A DNA stretch of 64,000 nt from Vibrio panuliri (GCF_009938205.1 NZ_AP019655.1:1-64000), one strand, 5' to 3'. Shown: positions 25,878 to 35,669, counted from the first letter of the stretch. Notes: generated from the sequence alone by a model not told the origin. Made by a program: numbers and translations.

Positions 25878-27041
25878 TTAACCCATAAACCAAGAGACAA
25901 AAATGAGTGCTCCAAACATAAAGGTCGCGACAAGTGCTGCTTGACCACCACCCACGGTATAGGTTTGCTCACGGCCCACTTGAGGGAAATCTGGCTTGCG
26001 TACTTTGACCGCCATCGCCAATGGCCCCCAAATCGCTAAGAAGACCAATACCATGCCCGCATAGTCCAACATGCTAATAAATTGGTTTGCAAACAGTGTT
26101 GCGAGTACCAATGGAAGGATAAAAGTCAGCGCATAGGCGATAAGTGGATTTTTCGAAATCGCATCTTTGTTTTGATCATAAAGCGCCATAGAGACACCGA
26201 GATAAGAAGTAATCAATGCTAACGCAGAGAAAATAGCCACCACACTTTTGAGCAGATCAGTTTCGCCGTCGAACGCTGCAATAAGCTGAGAGATATTTTC
26301 GAATTTACTGACTGCCTCAACCCCTAAGTTACCAATTACCGCGAATAGCCAAGTCAAATAGCAAACAAGAGGAATAACACAGCCCAGCAGTACCATATTG
26401 CGGATCTGGGCGATTGACGCATCTTGGTTGTAGCTGACTAGTGAAGGGATAACGATAATGGCAGCAAAGCTGGTAAAGATAACCGCACTGTATTGGACAA
26501 CATCATTCACGGAAAAACCGCTCTCTTGGCTCAAGTTCGCCAGTTCGATGTTGTTCATTAGTGAGAAGATAACCACAAACAGCATGGCAATCATCAAGAT
26601 AAATAGACCACGGTTAAGCTTATCAATGTAAGCCTTACCAGCGACAACCACGAGACCCATCACCAAACTAAAAATGGTGTAACCCACAACAGGAGAGAGG
26701 TCGACACCCACTTCTAACAACATGCTGTGGAGTAAATCACCGATACCAATGGTGTAGGCGATCATCAAACAGGCCAGTAATAGGTAAAAAAGGATATTGG
26801 TAAAATGCATCCCTTTACGGCCAAGAGTAAAGTAAGCCGTGCTGCTCATGCTGGTGCTTTGCTGTGTTTTGGTGCACGCTTCCGCTAATAGCAACGTTGC
26901 GTAAGTGGTGCCAATAAAGATCACGAACATCAAGCCTGCACTAACAAAAAAACCAAACTGCGCTAGCACCATTGGAATCGCCAACATACCTGCACCCAAT
27001 GCGGTTCCCGCGAGAATGAGGGAACTACCAAACAACTTCAT
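25878..27041 (-). CDS. tyrP: Aromatic amino acid transporter, TyrP-like
   Basis: A 387-residue inner-membrane permease of the HAAAP family with about 11 transmembrane segments. The start GSSLILAGTALGAGMLAIPM is the family signature shared by TyrP, Mtr and TnaB. It would import tyrosine or another aromatic amino acid with protons. The frame opens at a TTG at 27047; ATG 27041 is preferred. A TyrR-box-like sequence 45 bp upstream (27086-27103) favours tyrosine. Whether tyrosine or tryptophan is the main substrate cannot be told from the sequence. Confidence 0.88.
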   Translation of the reverse strand: MKLFGSSLILAGTALGAGMLAIPMVLAQFGFFVSAGLMFVIFIGTTYATLLLAEACTKTQQSTSMSSTAYFTLGRKGMHFTNILFYLLLACLMIAYTIGIGDLLHSMLLEVGVDLSPVVGYTIFSLVMGLVVVAGKAYIDKLNRGLFILMIAMLFVVIFSLMNNIELANLSQESGFSVNDVVQYSAVIFTSFAAIIVIPSLVSYNQDASIAQIRNMVLLGCVIPLVCYLTWLFAVIGNLGVEAVSKFENISQLIAAFDGETDLLKSVVAIFSALALITSYLGVSMALYDQNKDAISKNPLIAYALTFILPLVLATLFANQFISMLDYAGMVLVFLAIWGPLAMAVKVRKPDFPQVGREQTYTVGGGQAALVATFMFGALIFVSWFMG

Positions 27042-27085
27042 GTTCAAAAGAAAAGACCCTTACTGAAAATAATTTCAGAACAATG

Positions 27086-27103
27086 TGTAAATTTTATTTG
27101 CCA
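27086..27103 (-). promoter_or_regulatory. Candidate TyrR box
   Basis: On the minus strand TGGCAAATAAAATTTACA fits the TyrR box TGTAAA-N6-TTTACA with a perfect right arm, 4 of 6 bases in the left arm and the invariant G and C. It lies just upstream of the TyrP-like gene. Confidence 0.4.
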
Positions 27104-27267
27104 AGACTAGCAAAAAATACTCAAAACTACGCATAAAATATTTTAATCTTTCGGAATACTTTTTCTAATAGAAGGGTAAATAAAAGAGATCTCGATCGAA
27201 TTTAACTCGTGAAAGATAGATTTATTTGTCAGCAGAAAGGAGGTTGCTGCAACAAGGAGGCGGTTTG

Positions 27268-27324
27268 ATGACTGATGAAATCAAGAGGATAAACGATGAC
27301 ATAAGTCGTGAAATAACAGAATGA
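27268..27324 (+). CDS. Possible 18-residue peptide
   Basis: ATG at 27268 follows AAGGAGG at good spacing and opens MTDEIKRINDDISREITE, then TGA. A second AAGGAGG lies 20 bp further upstream. The very strong ribosome-binding sequences are unexpected in a region otherwise empty between tyrP and katA. Could be a chance frame. Confidence 0.25.
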   Translation: MTDEIKRINDDISREITE

Positions 27325-27377
27325 TATATCTCAGCTTTAAAGTCGATTAACTTTGTTATTTAACAAATATTTAAACC

Positions 27378-27414
27378 ATAGCTATTGCCTATTGCATTGA
27401 TAATTACAATTGTT
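27378..27414. promoter_or_regulatory. Candidate OxyR binding site
   Basis: ATAG-N7-CTAT-N7-ATAA-N7-TGTT follows the 37-bp spaced OxyR pattern ATAG-N7-CTAT-N7-ATAG-N7-CTAT, with the first half intact and the second half weaker. It is 92 bp upstream of the catalase start, a fitting place for activation by peroxide. Confidence 0.5.
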
Positions 27415-27505
27415 TTTGAAGATGGACGCGAGAGGCATATTCTTCTAATCAGAAATTCGGCGTTTGCCGAGCAATAAATACAACATTTCTGGAAGGAAGA
27501 AAACA

Positions 27506-28939
27506 ATGAGTAAAAAACTCACTACTGCTGCTGGTTGCCCTGTTGCTCACAACCAAAATGTCATGACTGCTGGTCCGCGTGGTCCTCAATTACTTCAAGA
27601 TGTCTGGTTTCTAGAAAAGCTTGCACACTTTGACCGTGAAGTGATCCCTGAGCGTCGTATGCATGCTAAAGGCTCTGGTGCTTATGGTACCTTTACTGTG
27701 ACTCACGACATCACCAAGTACACTCGTGCAAAAATTTTCTCTGAAGTGGGTAAACAAACAGAGATGTTTGCTCGTTTCACTACTGTTGCGGGTGAGCGCG
27801 GCGCGGCAGATGCCGAACGCGATATCCGTGGTTTTGCACTTAAGTTCTATACCGAAGAGGGTAACTGGGACTTAGTGGGTAACAACACCCCCGTTTTCTT
27901 CCTACGCGATCCTTTAAAATTCCCAGATCTCAACCACGCTGTTAAGCGTGACCCACGCACTAACATGCGTAGCTCAACCAATAACTGGGACTTCTGGACA
28001 TCGTTACCAGAGGCCTTCCATCAGGTCACGATTGTGATGAGTGACCGAGGTATTCCTGCGTCATACCGTCATATGCATGGTTTTGGTAGCCACACTTTTA
28101 GCTTTATTAACGCAGAAAACGAGCGCTACTGGGTTAAATTCCACTTTAAAACTCAGCAAGGCATCAAAAACCTCACTGATCAAGAAGCTGAATCGGTAGT
28201 GGGTAAAGATCGCGAAAGTCATCAACGTGACCTTTATGAAGCGATTGAGCGTCAAGACTTCCCTAAATGGAAAATGTACGTACAGATCATGCCGGAACTT
28301 GAAGCGGATGAAGTGAGCTTTAACCCATTCGACTTAACCAAAGTGTGGTCACAAAAAGACTACCCACTAATTCCAGTTGGTGAGTTTGAGCTTAACCGCA
28401 ACCCTGAAAACTTCTATGCAGAAGTTGAGCAGTCAGCCTTCAACCCAGCAGCAGTCGTTCCGGGTGTTGGTTTTTCACCAGATAAGATGCTGCAAGGCCG
28501 TCTGTTTGCTTATGGTGACGCACAACGTTACCGTTTGGGTGTTAACCATCACCAAATCCCAGTGAACGCACCACGTTGTCCAGTTCACAGCTACCACCGT
28601 GATGGTGCAATGCGAGTGGATAGTAACTATGGTTCAACCATCGGTTATGAACCAAACTTTAAGCAAGAGTGGGCTGAGCAACCGGATTATTCAGAGCCGC
28701 CTCTACGCATCAACGGCAATGCTGATCATTACGACCACCGTGTGGATGAGGATTACTTTAGCCAAGCAGGCGATCTATTCCGTCTTATGAGCGAAGAGCA
28801 ACGTCAAATGTTGTTTGATAATACTGCCCGCGCAATGGATGGTGTGCCAGAGTTTATTAAACAGCGTCACGTCAATCATGCTTATCAAGCCGATGAAGCT
28901 TATGGTCGCGGTTTGGAACTGGCACTTGGTTTAAAATAA
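27506..28939 (+). CDS. katA: Small-subunit haem catalase
   Basis: A 477-residue clade 3 catalase that breaks down hydrogen peroxide. The distal His is in [14 protein letters not shown] (about residue 55), the distal Asn in [13 protein letters not shown] (about 128) and the haem-ligating Tyr in [14 protein letters not shown] (about 337). Length is typical of the small-subunit class. ATG 27506 follows AAGGAAG; the upstream frame from 27464 is untranslated leader. Single gene with its own terminator, probably OxyR-controlled. Confidence 0.97.
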   Translation: MSKKLTTAAGCPVAHNQNVMTAGPRGPQLLQDVWFLEKLAHFDREVIPERRMHAKGSGAYGTFTVTHDITKYTRAKIFSEVGKQTEMFARFTTVAGERGAADAERDIRGFALKFYTEEGNWDLVGNNTPVFFLRDPLKFPDLNHAVKRDPRTNMRSSTNNWDFWTSLPEAFHQVTIVMSDRGIPASYRHMHGFGSHTFSFINAENERYWVKFHFKTQQGIKNLTDQEAESVVGKDRESHQRDLYEAIERQDFPKWKMYVQIMPELEADEVSFNPFDLTKVWSQKDYPLIPVGEFELNRNPENFYAEVEQSAFNPAAVVPGVGFSPDKMLQGRLFAYGDAQRYRLGVNHHQIPVNAPRCPVHSYHRDGAMRVDSNYGSTIGYEPNFKQEWAEQPDYSEPPLRINGNADHYDHRVDEDYFSQAGDLFRLMSEEQRQMLFDNTARAMDGVPEFIKQRHVNHAYQADEAYGRGLELALGLK

Positions 28940-28967
28940 CCCGCTAGCTTTAATCACTAACTTATTG

Positions 28968-28992
28968 AAAAGGCGCTTAATGCGCCTTTTTT
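28968..28992 (+). terminator. Terminator after katA
   Basis: Stem AAAAGGCGC / GCGCCTTTT with a 5-base loop and six T residues. Confidence 0.85.
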
Positions 28993-29050
28993 GTTGCCCA
29001 ATAACTCCTTTCCTCTCTCCGCTTTTTAACACCTATCTCTTTGAGCATTC

Positions 29051-29088
29051 GCTCATAATTAATGAGCGTTTTATTGATTGTTCAATCA
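29051..29088. promoter_or_regulatory. Inverted repeats upstream of the BtpA-ABC operon
   Basis: GCTCAT-AATTA-ATGAGC (29051-29067) and TGATTG-TT-CAATCA (29075-29088) are adjacent inverted repeats in the promoter region of the operon. They are candidates for the operator of the DeoR-type regulator encoded at its end. Confidence 0.35.
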
Positions 29089-29121
29089 CATTGCTGAAAT
29101 ATCGCTCGAAAACTGCCAATC

Positions 29122-29143
29122 AATTGTGATCTCAATCGCTAAT
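29122..29143. promoter_or_regulatory. Candidate CRP site
   Basis: AATTGTGATCTCAATCGCTAAT matches the left half of the 22-bp CRP consensus fully in TGTGATCT and the right half partly. It is about 80 bp before the first gene of a sugar-type operon. Confidence 0.35.
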
Positions 29144-29223
29144 GCGGTGATTTTTTGACCGTATATTGCCTCAAAACGCTGCGCAGAAATTATCCACATA
29201 TCAGACGAATATTGAGAGGCAAT

Positions 29224-30027
29224 ATGAGTTGGACAAAAGAGATTCTGAATACGGAAAAACCGATCATTGCGATGTGCCACATACGTGCATTACCGGGTGA
29301 TCCTGGATATGACCATGCTGCTGGAATGCAGTGGGTGTTGCAAAAAGCACGTGAAGATTTCTTAGCTTTGCAAGAAGGTGGCGTTGACGCGGTGATGTTC
29401 TCAAACGAGTTCTCCCTGCCTTATCTAACCAAAGTAAAAACAGAAACCGTTGCGGCAATGGCACGCATTATCGGTGAACTGATGCCAGAAATCGAAATTC
29501 CATTTGGCGTGAATGTGTTGTGGGATCCTGTCGCGTCAATGGATCTCGCCCAAGCGACGGGTGCGAAGTTTGTGCGTGAAATTTTTACCGGTGTATATGC
29601 CAGTGACTTTGGTGTGTGGGACACCAATTGTGGTGAAACCATCCGTCATCAACACCGAATTGGCGCTAAAGATGTAAAAAGCCTATTCAATATTGTCCCT
29701 GAAGCTGCTCAGTATTTGGCGCATCGAGAGATCGAAAGTATCGCCAAAACCACGGTGTTTAACTGTAAGCCGGATGCAGTCTGTGTTTCGGGGATGACCG
29801 CAGGTGAAGCAACCGACAGCAACATCCTTTCACGAGTTAAACAAGCTATTCCAAATACATTAGTGTTTGCTAATACGGGGGTAAGAATCAATACCGTTGA
29901 AGAGCAATTGGGTATCGCTGATGGTGCTGTGGTTGGGACTACATTCAAACAAGATGGGGACTTCAACAAGTATGTTGAGCTCGCTCGAGTGAAAGAGTTT
30001 ATGCAGGAAGTGAAGCGTATTCGCTAG
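29224..30027 (+). CDS. BtpA/SgcQ-family TIM-barrel protein
   Basis: A 267-residue cytoplasmic protein of the BtpA family: KPIIAMCHIRALPGDPGYDH near the N-terminus, GVDAVMFSNEFSLPY, FGVNVLWDPVASMDLA and the C-terminal phosphate-binding-like TLVFANTGVRINTVEEQL. E. coli SgcQ, of unknown function, is a homologue in a sugar operon; the cyanobacterial BtpA was linked to photosystem I. Start ATG 29224 after GAGAGGCA. First gene of an ABC transporter and sugar-kinase operon, so a catabolic enzyme role (aldolase- or lyase-like) is likely but unproven. Confidence 0.9.
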   Translation: MSWTKEILNTEKPIIAMCHIRALPGDPGYDHAAGMQWVLQKAREDFLALQEGGVDAVMFSNEFSLPYLTKVKTETVAAMARIIGELMPEIEIPFGVNVLWDPVASMDLAQATGAKFVREIFTGVYASDFGVWDTNCGETIRHQHRIGAKDVKSLFNIVPEAAQYLAHREIESIAKTTVFNCKPDAVCVSGMTAGEATDSNILSRVKQAIPNTLVFANTGVRINTVEEQLGIADGAVVGTTFKQDGDFNKYVELARVKEFMQEVKRIR

Positions 30028-30068
30028 GCGAGCGCTCACACAAATTAGATTTATTAGGGAGTATTAGG

Positions 30069-31052
30069 ATGAAAAAGTTAACGCTACTGACAATCGTATC
30101 CGCCACAGTTTTTGGTGCTTTATCTGTCCCTGTTCATGCCCAAGAGATGGAATTTGTCACTGTACCTAAAGCGGTAGGTCTCAACTGGTTTAACCGCATG
30201 GAAGAAGGGGTAGTGAAATTTGGAGAAGACAACCCAACCATCACCTCTTTTCAACAAGGTCCATCTAAGTTTGACGCTGCGTTGCAGGTTCAGGTGATTG
30301 AAGACTTAATTGCTCGAAAAGTTGATGCGCTAAATGTGGTGCCTTTTCAGGCGGACTCATTAGAGCCAGTACTGAAAAAAGCACGTGAAAAAGGGATAGT
30401 GGTTGTTTCTCACGAAGCCAGCGATTTGACCAACATCGACTATGACGTGGAGGCATTTGATAACCAAGCCTACGGCCGATTTTTGATGGATCTTCTTGCT
30501 CAAGGCATGCAAGAAGAAGGGCAATATGCAGTGTTTGTCGGCAGTTTAACTTCTACCACTCATATGACTTGGGTAAATGCTGCGATTGAATATCAAAAAG
30601 AGCGTTATCCGAAGATGGAAATGGTGGGAGGTATTAATGAGAGTGCCGATGATATTAAGAACTCCTATGCAAAAACTCGTGAGCTTATGCGCACCTACCC
30701 TAACTTAAAAGGTATTCAAGGTTCATCAGCGTTAGACGTGGTTGGGGCAGGGCAAGCGATTGAAGAGTCGGGCTTAGAAGACAAAATCACGGTTGTGGGT
30801 ACCAGTATCGTCTCTTACTCGGCGGACTTACTAGAAACGGGCGCTGTTGACGTTATCACTGGTTGGGATCCTGCAATGGCAGCCTATGCCATGAACAGTG
30901 TGTCAAAAATGCTGCTTGAAGGTAAAACGATTACTGATGGGATGGATCTTGGCGTTGAAGGCTACAACAACATCAAGTTGGACGGCAAAGTTATCTATGG
31001 ATCTGCATGGATCAAGATAACGAAAGAGAATATGTCAGACTATAACTTCTAA
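30069..31052 (+). CDS. Sugar-type ABC transporter substrate-binding protein
   Basis: A 327-residue periplasmic binding protein of the ribose/AI-2 class, signal peptide ending PVHA-QE. Conserved segments include ALQVQVIEDLIARKVDALNV, REKGIVVVSHEASD and the hinge-region GSSALDVVGAGQAIEE. It resembles LsrB and RhaS more than RbsB. It is translated from a good GGAG and lies between BtpA and the ATPase gene. The ligand is unknown. Confidence 0.93.
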   Translation: MKKLTLLTIVSATVFGALSVPVHAQEMEFVTVPKAVGLNWFNRMEEGVVKFGEDNPTITSFQQGPSKFDAALQVQVIEDLIARKVDALNVVPFQADSLEPVLKKAREKGIVVVSHEASDLTNIDYDVEAFDNQAYGRFLMDLLAQGMQEEGQYAVFVGSLTSTTHMTWVNAAIEYQKERYPKMEMVGGINESADDIKNSYAKTRELMRTYPNLKGIQGSSALDVVGAGQAIEESGLEDKITVVGTSIVSYSADLLETGAVDVITGWDPAMAAYAMNSVSKMLLEGKTITDGMDLGVEGYNNIKLDGKVIYGSAWIKITKENMSDYNF

Positions 31053-31064
31053 GGAGTTTAGCCG

Positions 31065-32570
31065 ATGAAAGGCCTACCACTAGTACAAGTTAGAAGTGTC
31101 TGCAAAAGCTTTGCTGGTGTGCAGGCCTTAAATAACGTCTCATTTGATATCTACCGTGGCGAACGTTTGACCATAATGGGAGAAAATGGCTCGGGTAAAT
31201 CTACCATCATCAAACTGATCGCTGGGGTATATGGGTTTGACTCGGGAACCATTCAAATTGGCGAACAGGTATTGACCAAAATATCACCGAAGGCCGCAAT
31301 CGATGCTGGTATTCAGGTGATTTATCAAGACTTTTCCTTATTACCTAACCTTACCGTTGCCGAGAACCTGGCTTTTAATGCCAATCTGGCAAGTGGACGC
31401 TGGCGGATGGATTGGGCTGAAACTGAAAGGATTGCTAAGCAAGCATTGGAGAAAATTGGTATTTCATTACCGCTCGATGAACTCGCGGGTAACTTATCAG
31501 CGGCGGATCGCCAACTGATTGCCATTGCTAAGGCTTTACTTAAAAACACATCGCTAATCATCATGGATGAGCCAACTACGGCACTAACACGTCGAGAAGT
31601 GCAGACGTTACTTGGCATTGTTGATGATTTAAAACAAAAAGGAATTTCGACCATCTTTGTCAGCCATAAGTTGGAAGAGGTGTTAACCGTCTCTGACCGC
31701 GTAGTGGTGCTACGTAATGGTGAATTAATACTAGAGAAACCGATCGAAGAGCTTGACCGAAGTTCAATTGTTGAGGCGATGTCAGGTATTCATTTGGTGG
31801 AAAAAAACTCTTCCAGTAAACCCAAACATGGTAAGCCACGCTTATGTGTACGACATCTCTGTTTACCGCCCTCGATGCTGGACGTGAGCTTTGATCTCTA
31901 TCCGGGGCATGTGCTTGGTGTTACTGGTTTACTTGGCTCTGGTCGCAACGAGCTGGCTAAAGCATTGATGGGGATTGAGCCTGCCGTGACAGGGATGATT
32001 TCAATCGATGGAGAGAAAATCCATATTCGTAATGTGCAAGACGCTCTGCATCATCGTATCGCGTTGGTTCCAGAGGATCGGTTGACTGAAGGCTTGTTTA
32101 TCGACACATCGATTGGTCTCAATATGATGCTGCGCGTGATGGCGGGTTTTACCGATAAAAGCGGTAAGTTGGATTGGCAAACGGTCAAAGAACAGTCTCA
32201 ACGTTGGGTTAGCTCTTTATCGGTGAAAACCAACAATACTGAACTACCCGTTTCCTCTTTGTCTGGTGGAAATCAGCAAAAAGTAGTGTTGGCGAAGTGG
32301 CTGGCAAGTGACCCTAAGATATTGATTCTTGTTGGGCCAACGGTAGGTGTGGATGTGCGCTCTAAGTTGGACATTATTGAGATGATTCAAGGGTTAGCAG
32401 AGCAAGGTGTCTCGGTCATTGTGATCACTGATGATATTCCTGAATTGCTGCAAGTTGCCAACGAAATCATGGTAATGCGACGGGGGCGCTCATCGAAGCT
32501 AGTAGCAATCGAACAAGTGGATGAGGCGTGGATTGTTAATGAGTTAAGCAAAGATGGAGAGGCCGCATGA
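31065..32570 (+). CDS. Sugar-type ABC transporter ATPase (double domain)
   Basis: A 501-residue fused ATPase of the RbsA/MglA/LsrA type. The first domain has Walker A GENGSGKST, signature NLSAADRQLIAIAKAL and Walker B SLIIMDEPTTAL; the second has a degenerate Walker A (LLGSGRNELAKAL), a signature SLSGGNQQKVVLAKWL and ILILVGPTVGVDV, where the usual Walker B Glu/Pro pattern (DEPT/EPT) is replaced by VGPT. Replacement in one site is known in this class, but this particular change is worth noting. Its stop overlaps the next permease start by 4 bp. Confidence 0.94.
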   Translation: MKGLPLVQVRSVCKSFAGVQALNNVSFDIYRGERLTIMGENGSGKSTIIKLIAGVYGFDSGTIQIGEQVLTKISPKAAIDAGIQVIYQDFSLLPNLTVAENLAFNANLASGRWRMDWAETERIAKQALEKIGISLPLDELAGNLSAADRQLIAIAKALLKNTSLIIMDEPTTALTRREVQTLLGIVDDLKQKGISTIFVSHKLEEVLTVSDRVVVLRNGELILEKPIEELDRSSIVEAMSGIHLVEKNSSSKPKHGKPRLCVRHLCLPPSMLDVSFDLYPGHVLGVTGLLGSGRNELAKALMGIEPAVTGMISIDGEKIHIRNVQDALHHRIALVPEDRLTEGLFIDTSIGLNMMLRVMAGFTDKSGKLDWQTVKEQSQRWVSSLSVKTNNTELPVSSLSGGNQQKVVLAKWLASDPKILILVGPTVGVDVRSKLDIIEMIQGLAEQGVSVIVITDDIPELLQVANEIMVMRRGRSSKLVAIEQVDEAWIVNELSKDGEAA

Positions 32571-33598
32571 AACAGTTTATTCGCTCCCATGAGTTTATAA
32601 TTTTGGTGATTATCTTGGGTTATGCGGCGCTGGTTGCATGCATTAATCCTACTGCATTTCTAACGTTATCGACCTTGTTTGATATTCTCAAAAGCGCCTC
32701 GATTTATGGCATTTTGGCACTTGGCGTACTGTTAGTTATCTTAACGGGCGGTGTGGATCTCTCTTTTCCCGCGGTCGGGGCCTTTTCCAGTTACTTAGCG
32801 ATTCTGCTGTTTAAAACCATGGGTTGGTCATCGTTAAGTGGCATATTTATTGTCGCCATCAGTATTGGTGTGGTGTTGGGGTTAATCAATGGTTTCTTGG
32901 TGCATAAACTGCGTGCTCCGGCGATGATCATTACCCTTGGAACCTCCAGTATTTTATATGGTGCGTTACTATTTGGTTTTGGCAGTACAGTCCTATTTTC
33001 TTTGCCACTCGCACTACGAAAATTCTCGAATGCCAGCATCGTGACAGTCAGCGACCCGATCACCGGTTCCACAGCGCTGCATCCGGTGGTGTTTATCTGG
33101 TTAGGCCTCGCATTACTCTGCTATCTATTCCTCACTTTTACTATGCGTGGTCGTTTTCTTTATGCACTAGGTGGTAATGCTAGCGTTTGTGAACGGTCAG
33201 GTATCAATATGCTTAGCATTCAATTACTTAACTTTGCCATAGTCGGTGCATTGGCAGCGATTGCGGCGGTCTGCTTTAGCGGTATGTATCGTATGGCTTC
33301 ACCCATTACGTTTTTAGCCGAAGAGCTGGATGTTATTGCCGCAGTTGTCTTAGGGGGCACCGCGATTATGGGAGGTAAAGGTACCGTGTTGGGTACCATC
33401 TTAGGGGTTTTGTTAATCACCTTAATGAAAAACAGCCTTATTCTGATCGGTATTCCTTCCGAGTGGCAAAAATTTATGATTGGTACGTTGTTACTTATTG
33501 GGGTCACAAGCCCAATTTTGTCGGCTAAGTACAAGTTCTATAAATCGCAAAAACAAACGGTACTACCGCAAGCCATTACCATGGAGAAAGCATCATGA
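32567..33598 (+). CDS. Sugar-type ABC transporter permease 1
   Basis: A 343-residue permease of the RbsC/LsrC family with about ten transmembrane helices. It has the family segments LTGGVDLSFPAVGAFSSYLA and AVVLGGTAIMGGKGTVLGTI, the latter facing the ATPase. ATGA overlaps on both ends couple it to the ATPase gene and to permease 2. Two different permeases suggest a heterodimeric channel, as in the AI-2 and rhamnose transporters. Confidence 0.93.
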   Translation: MKQFIRSHEFIILVIILGYAALVACINPTAFLTLSTLFDILKSASIYGILALGVLLVILTGGVDLSFPAVGAFSSYLAILLFKTMGWSSLSGIFIVAISIGVVLGLINGFLVHKLRAPAMIITLGTSSILYGALLFGFGSTVLFSLPLALRKFSNASIVTVSDPITGSTALHPVVFIWLGLALLCYLFLTFTMRGRFLYALGGNASVCERSGINMLSIQLLNFAIVGALAAIAAVCFSGMYRMASPITFLAEELDVIAAVVLGGTAIMGGKGTVLGTILGVLLITLMKNSLILIGIPSEWQKFMIGTLLLIGVTSPILSAKYKFYKSQKQTVLPQAITMEKAS

Positions 33599-34602
33599 AG
33601 CAGACAATTGATAAAGGGATGCTGAGCCGACCGTATGAGATATTGCATGTGCGTATCCTTGCCATCGCAATTGTACTGACTTTGCTTCTTCTAACGGTTG
33701 TGCAGGGCGAGCATTTCCTGACGGCCACGAACTTCCAGTCGATGGCTTTTCAAAGTGTTGAGCTTGGAATTTTGTCATTGGCGATGTGCATTGCCATTGT
33801 GCTGGCAGGGATTGATTTGTCGATCATTGCGATTGCCAATTTGGCGGCGATCGCCGTCGCGACATATCTAAAATCGGCAGAGGTGGAGGTATTAAGTATC
33901 GCTCACTTACTGGTGTGTGTCGGTATTGCATGCGCTGTTGGGGTTATTTGCGGTGCGTTAAATGGTTATTTAATTGGCTATCTAGGCGTGCCAGCCATTC
34001 TAGCGACGTTAGCCACAATGACTCTCTATGGTGGTTTGGCGATCGGCTACACAGGTGGTGCGGCCATTTCTGGGATGCCACAAGGTTTTGATGTGATAGG
34101 TAATGGCCAGTGGTTCGGTGTGCCAATCCCAATGTTGATCTTTTTGGTGATTTTAGCGCTATTGTGGCGCATGTTCGAAACGACGGTATTTGGAACTCAT
34201 CTATATTGTGTTGGTGCCAACCCGAAAGCTTCACAATATTCGGGGATTCCTGTCGCGAAAGTGTTGTTAAAGGCTCATACCTTGATTGGGGTGTTGGCGG
34301 CTATCGCGGGATTGATCATTCTATCGCGTACCAATTCAGCCAACCCTGTGTATGGCTCATCTTATATTCTCAGTACCATTCTTATTGTCGCTCTTGGTGG
34401 CGTATCGGTATTAGGTGGTAAAGGCAAAATACTCGGTGTGGCGATGGCTATCGTGTTGCTACAACTATTTTCTACCGGTTTGAACATGCTGTTGTATAAA
34501 ACCAGCGGCAGCAACTTCTTAAAAGATGTGATTTGGGGCGTATTACTGCTCGCCATCATTGTGATGATGCACTACTTACTCAATCGAGGAAACCGAACAT
34601 GA
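33595..34602 (+). CDS. Sugar-type ABC transporter permease 2
   Basis: A 335-residue permease of the same family as its neighbour but distinct in sequence, with VLAGIDLSIIAIANLAAIAV and ALGGVSVLGGKGKILGVAMA. About nine or ten transmembrane helices. It is coupled by 4-bp overlaps to permease 1 before it and to the aminopeptidase gene after it, so all belong to one transcript. Confidence 0.93.
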   Translation: MKQTIDKGMLSRPYEILHVRILAIAIVLTLLLLTVVQGEHFLTATNFQSMAFQSVELGILSLAMCIAIVLAGIDLSIIAIANLAAIAVATYLKSAEVEVLSIAHLLVCVGIACAVGVICGALNGYLIGYLGVPAILATLATMTLYGGLAIGYTGGAAISGMPQGFDVIGNGQWFGVPIPMLIFLVILALLWRMFETTVFGTHLYCVGANPKASQYSGIPVAKVLLKAHTLIGVLAAIAGLIILSRTNSANPVYGSSYILSTILIVALGGVSVLGGKGKILGVAMAIVLLQLFSTGLNMLLYKTSGSNFLKDVIWGVLLLAIIVMMHYLLNRGNRT

Positions 34603-35669
34603 CCGATCAACGAATTGAACAGATAGCTCAAATGTTAGTGCATCATTCATTGCAAATTCAAACGGGTGAAAAGGTAATGATTGCGGCAATGGAAGAGTGC
34701 AGTTTGCCTTATGCCAAAGCTCTGAATCGAGCAATTGTGCAGGCGGGTGGCTTTCCTCAGGTACAGTTTGTCAGTGAAGAAATGCGTTCCGATTTGATGC
34801 GTTTTGGTCAAGATGAGCAAATTAGCTGGATTCCAGAAATAGAGCGCTACGGTATGGAGTGGGCTGATGTGTACATTGCGCTTCGCGGCGCTTCTAACCT
34901 ATATCAACACTGGGATATTCCCGTCGAGAAGAAAGCCTTGAGTCAAAAAACACAAGGGATTATCTCAACTGCTCGCTGGCAAAAAACACGTTGGTGCTTA
35001 TTGCGCATCCCCAATCTCAATATGGCACATCAAGCAAAAATTGATGAACACACGTTAATGGAACAGTTCTATCGCGCTTGTTTGTTGGATTGGTCACAAC
35101 ATACGACGGAGTGGCAACGCCTTTGTCAGCGATTGGAGCAGGGCAGTGCGGTTCGTATTGTCAGTGCCAATACTGATTTGAGTTTCTCAACGCAAGGGCG
35201 TAAATGGGTGGTTTTTGACGGGCGTGCCAATATGCCTGATGGTGAAATAGCGACAGCCCCACTTACCGAAACTATCAATGGCTATATTGAGTTTGAAAAC
35301 CCAGGGGTGCTCGGTGGACAACTGATGGAAAACTTGCGCTTAGAGTGGCAATGTGGCGTGTTAGTGAGTGCGACCTGCTCGACGAACCAAAACTACCTCA
35401 ACAACATACTCGCGACCGATGAGGGTGCAAAGTTGATTGGAGAGTTTGCATTCGGCCTCAACCCAGAAATGACCACATTTACCAACGATATTTTGGTGGA
35501 TGAGAAAATCGCTGGCACCTTACATATTGCCCTAGGACGGGCATATCCAGAGTGCGGGGGTACCAATATTTCTGCGATTCATTGGGACATAATCAAAGAC
35601 ACCCGAATTGATGGGAAAGTTTATCTTGATGGTGAACTGATATTTGAGCGTGGACAATTCTTAATTTGA
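34599..35669 (+). CDS. M29-family aminopeptidase
   Basis: A 356-residue member of the M29 (AmpS/AmpT) metallo-aminopeptidases. The metal-ligand motifs are all present: Glu in NMPDGEIATAP, Glu in LIGEFAFGLNP, His in GTLHIALG and His/Asp in AIHWDIIKD. The ATG at 34599 overlaps the permease stop (ATGA); the longer frame from 34533 is not needed. An intact peptidase inside a sugar transport operon is unusual: it suggests that the imported compound carries an amide or aminoacyl group, or that the M29 fold has another hydrolase activity here. Confidence 0.9.
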   Translation: MTDQRIEQIAQMLVHHSLQIQTGEKVMIAAMEECSLPYAKALNRAIVQAGGFPQVQFVSEEMRSDLMRFGQDEQISWIPEIERYGMEWADVYIALRGASNLYQHWDIPVEKKALSQKTQGIISTARWQKTRWCLLRIPNLNMAHQAKIDEHTLMEQFYRACLLDWSQHTTEWQRLCQRLEQGSAVRIVSANTDLSFSTQGRKWVVFDGRANMPDGEIATAPLTETINGYIEFENPGVLGGQLMENLRLEWQCGVLVSATCSTNQNYLNNILATDEGAKLIGEFAFGLNPEMTTFTNDILVDEKIAGTLHIALGRAYPECGGTNISAIHWDIIKDTRIDGKVYLDGELIFERGQFLI

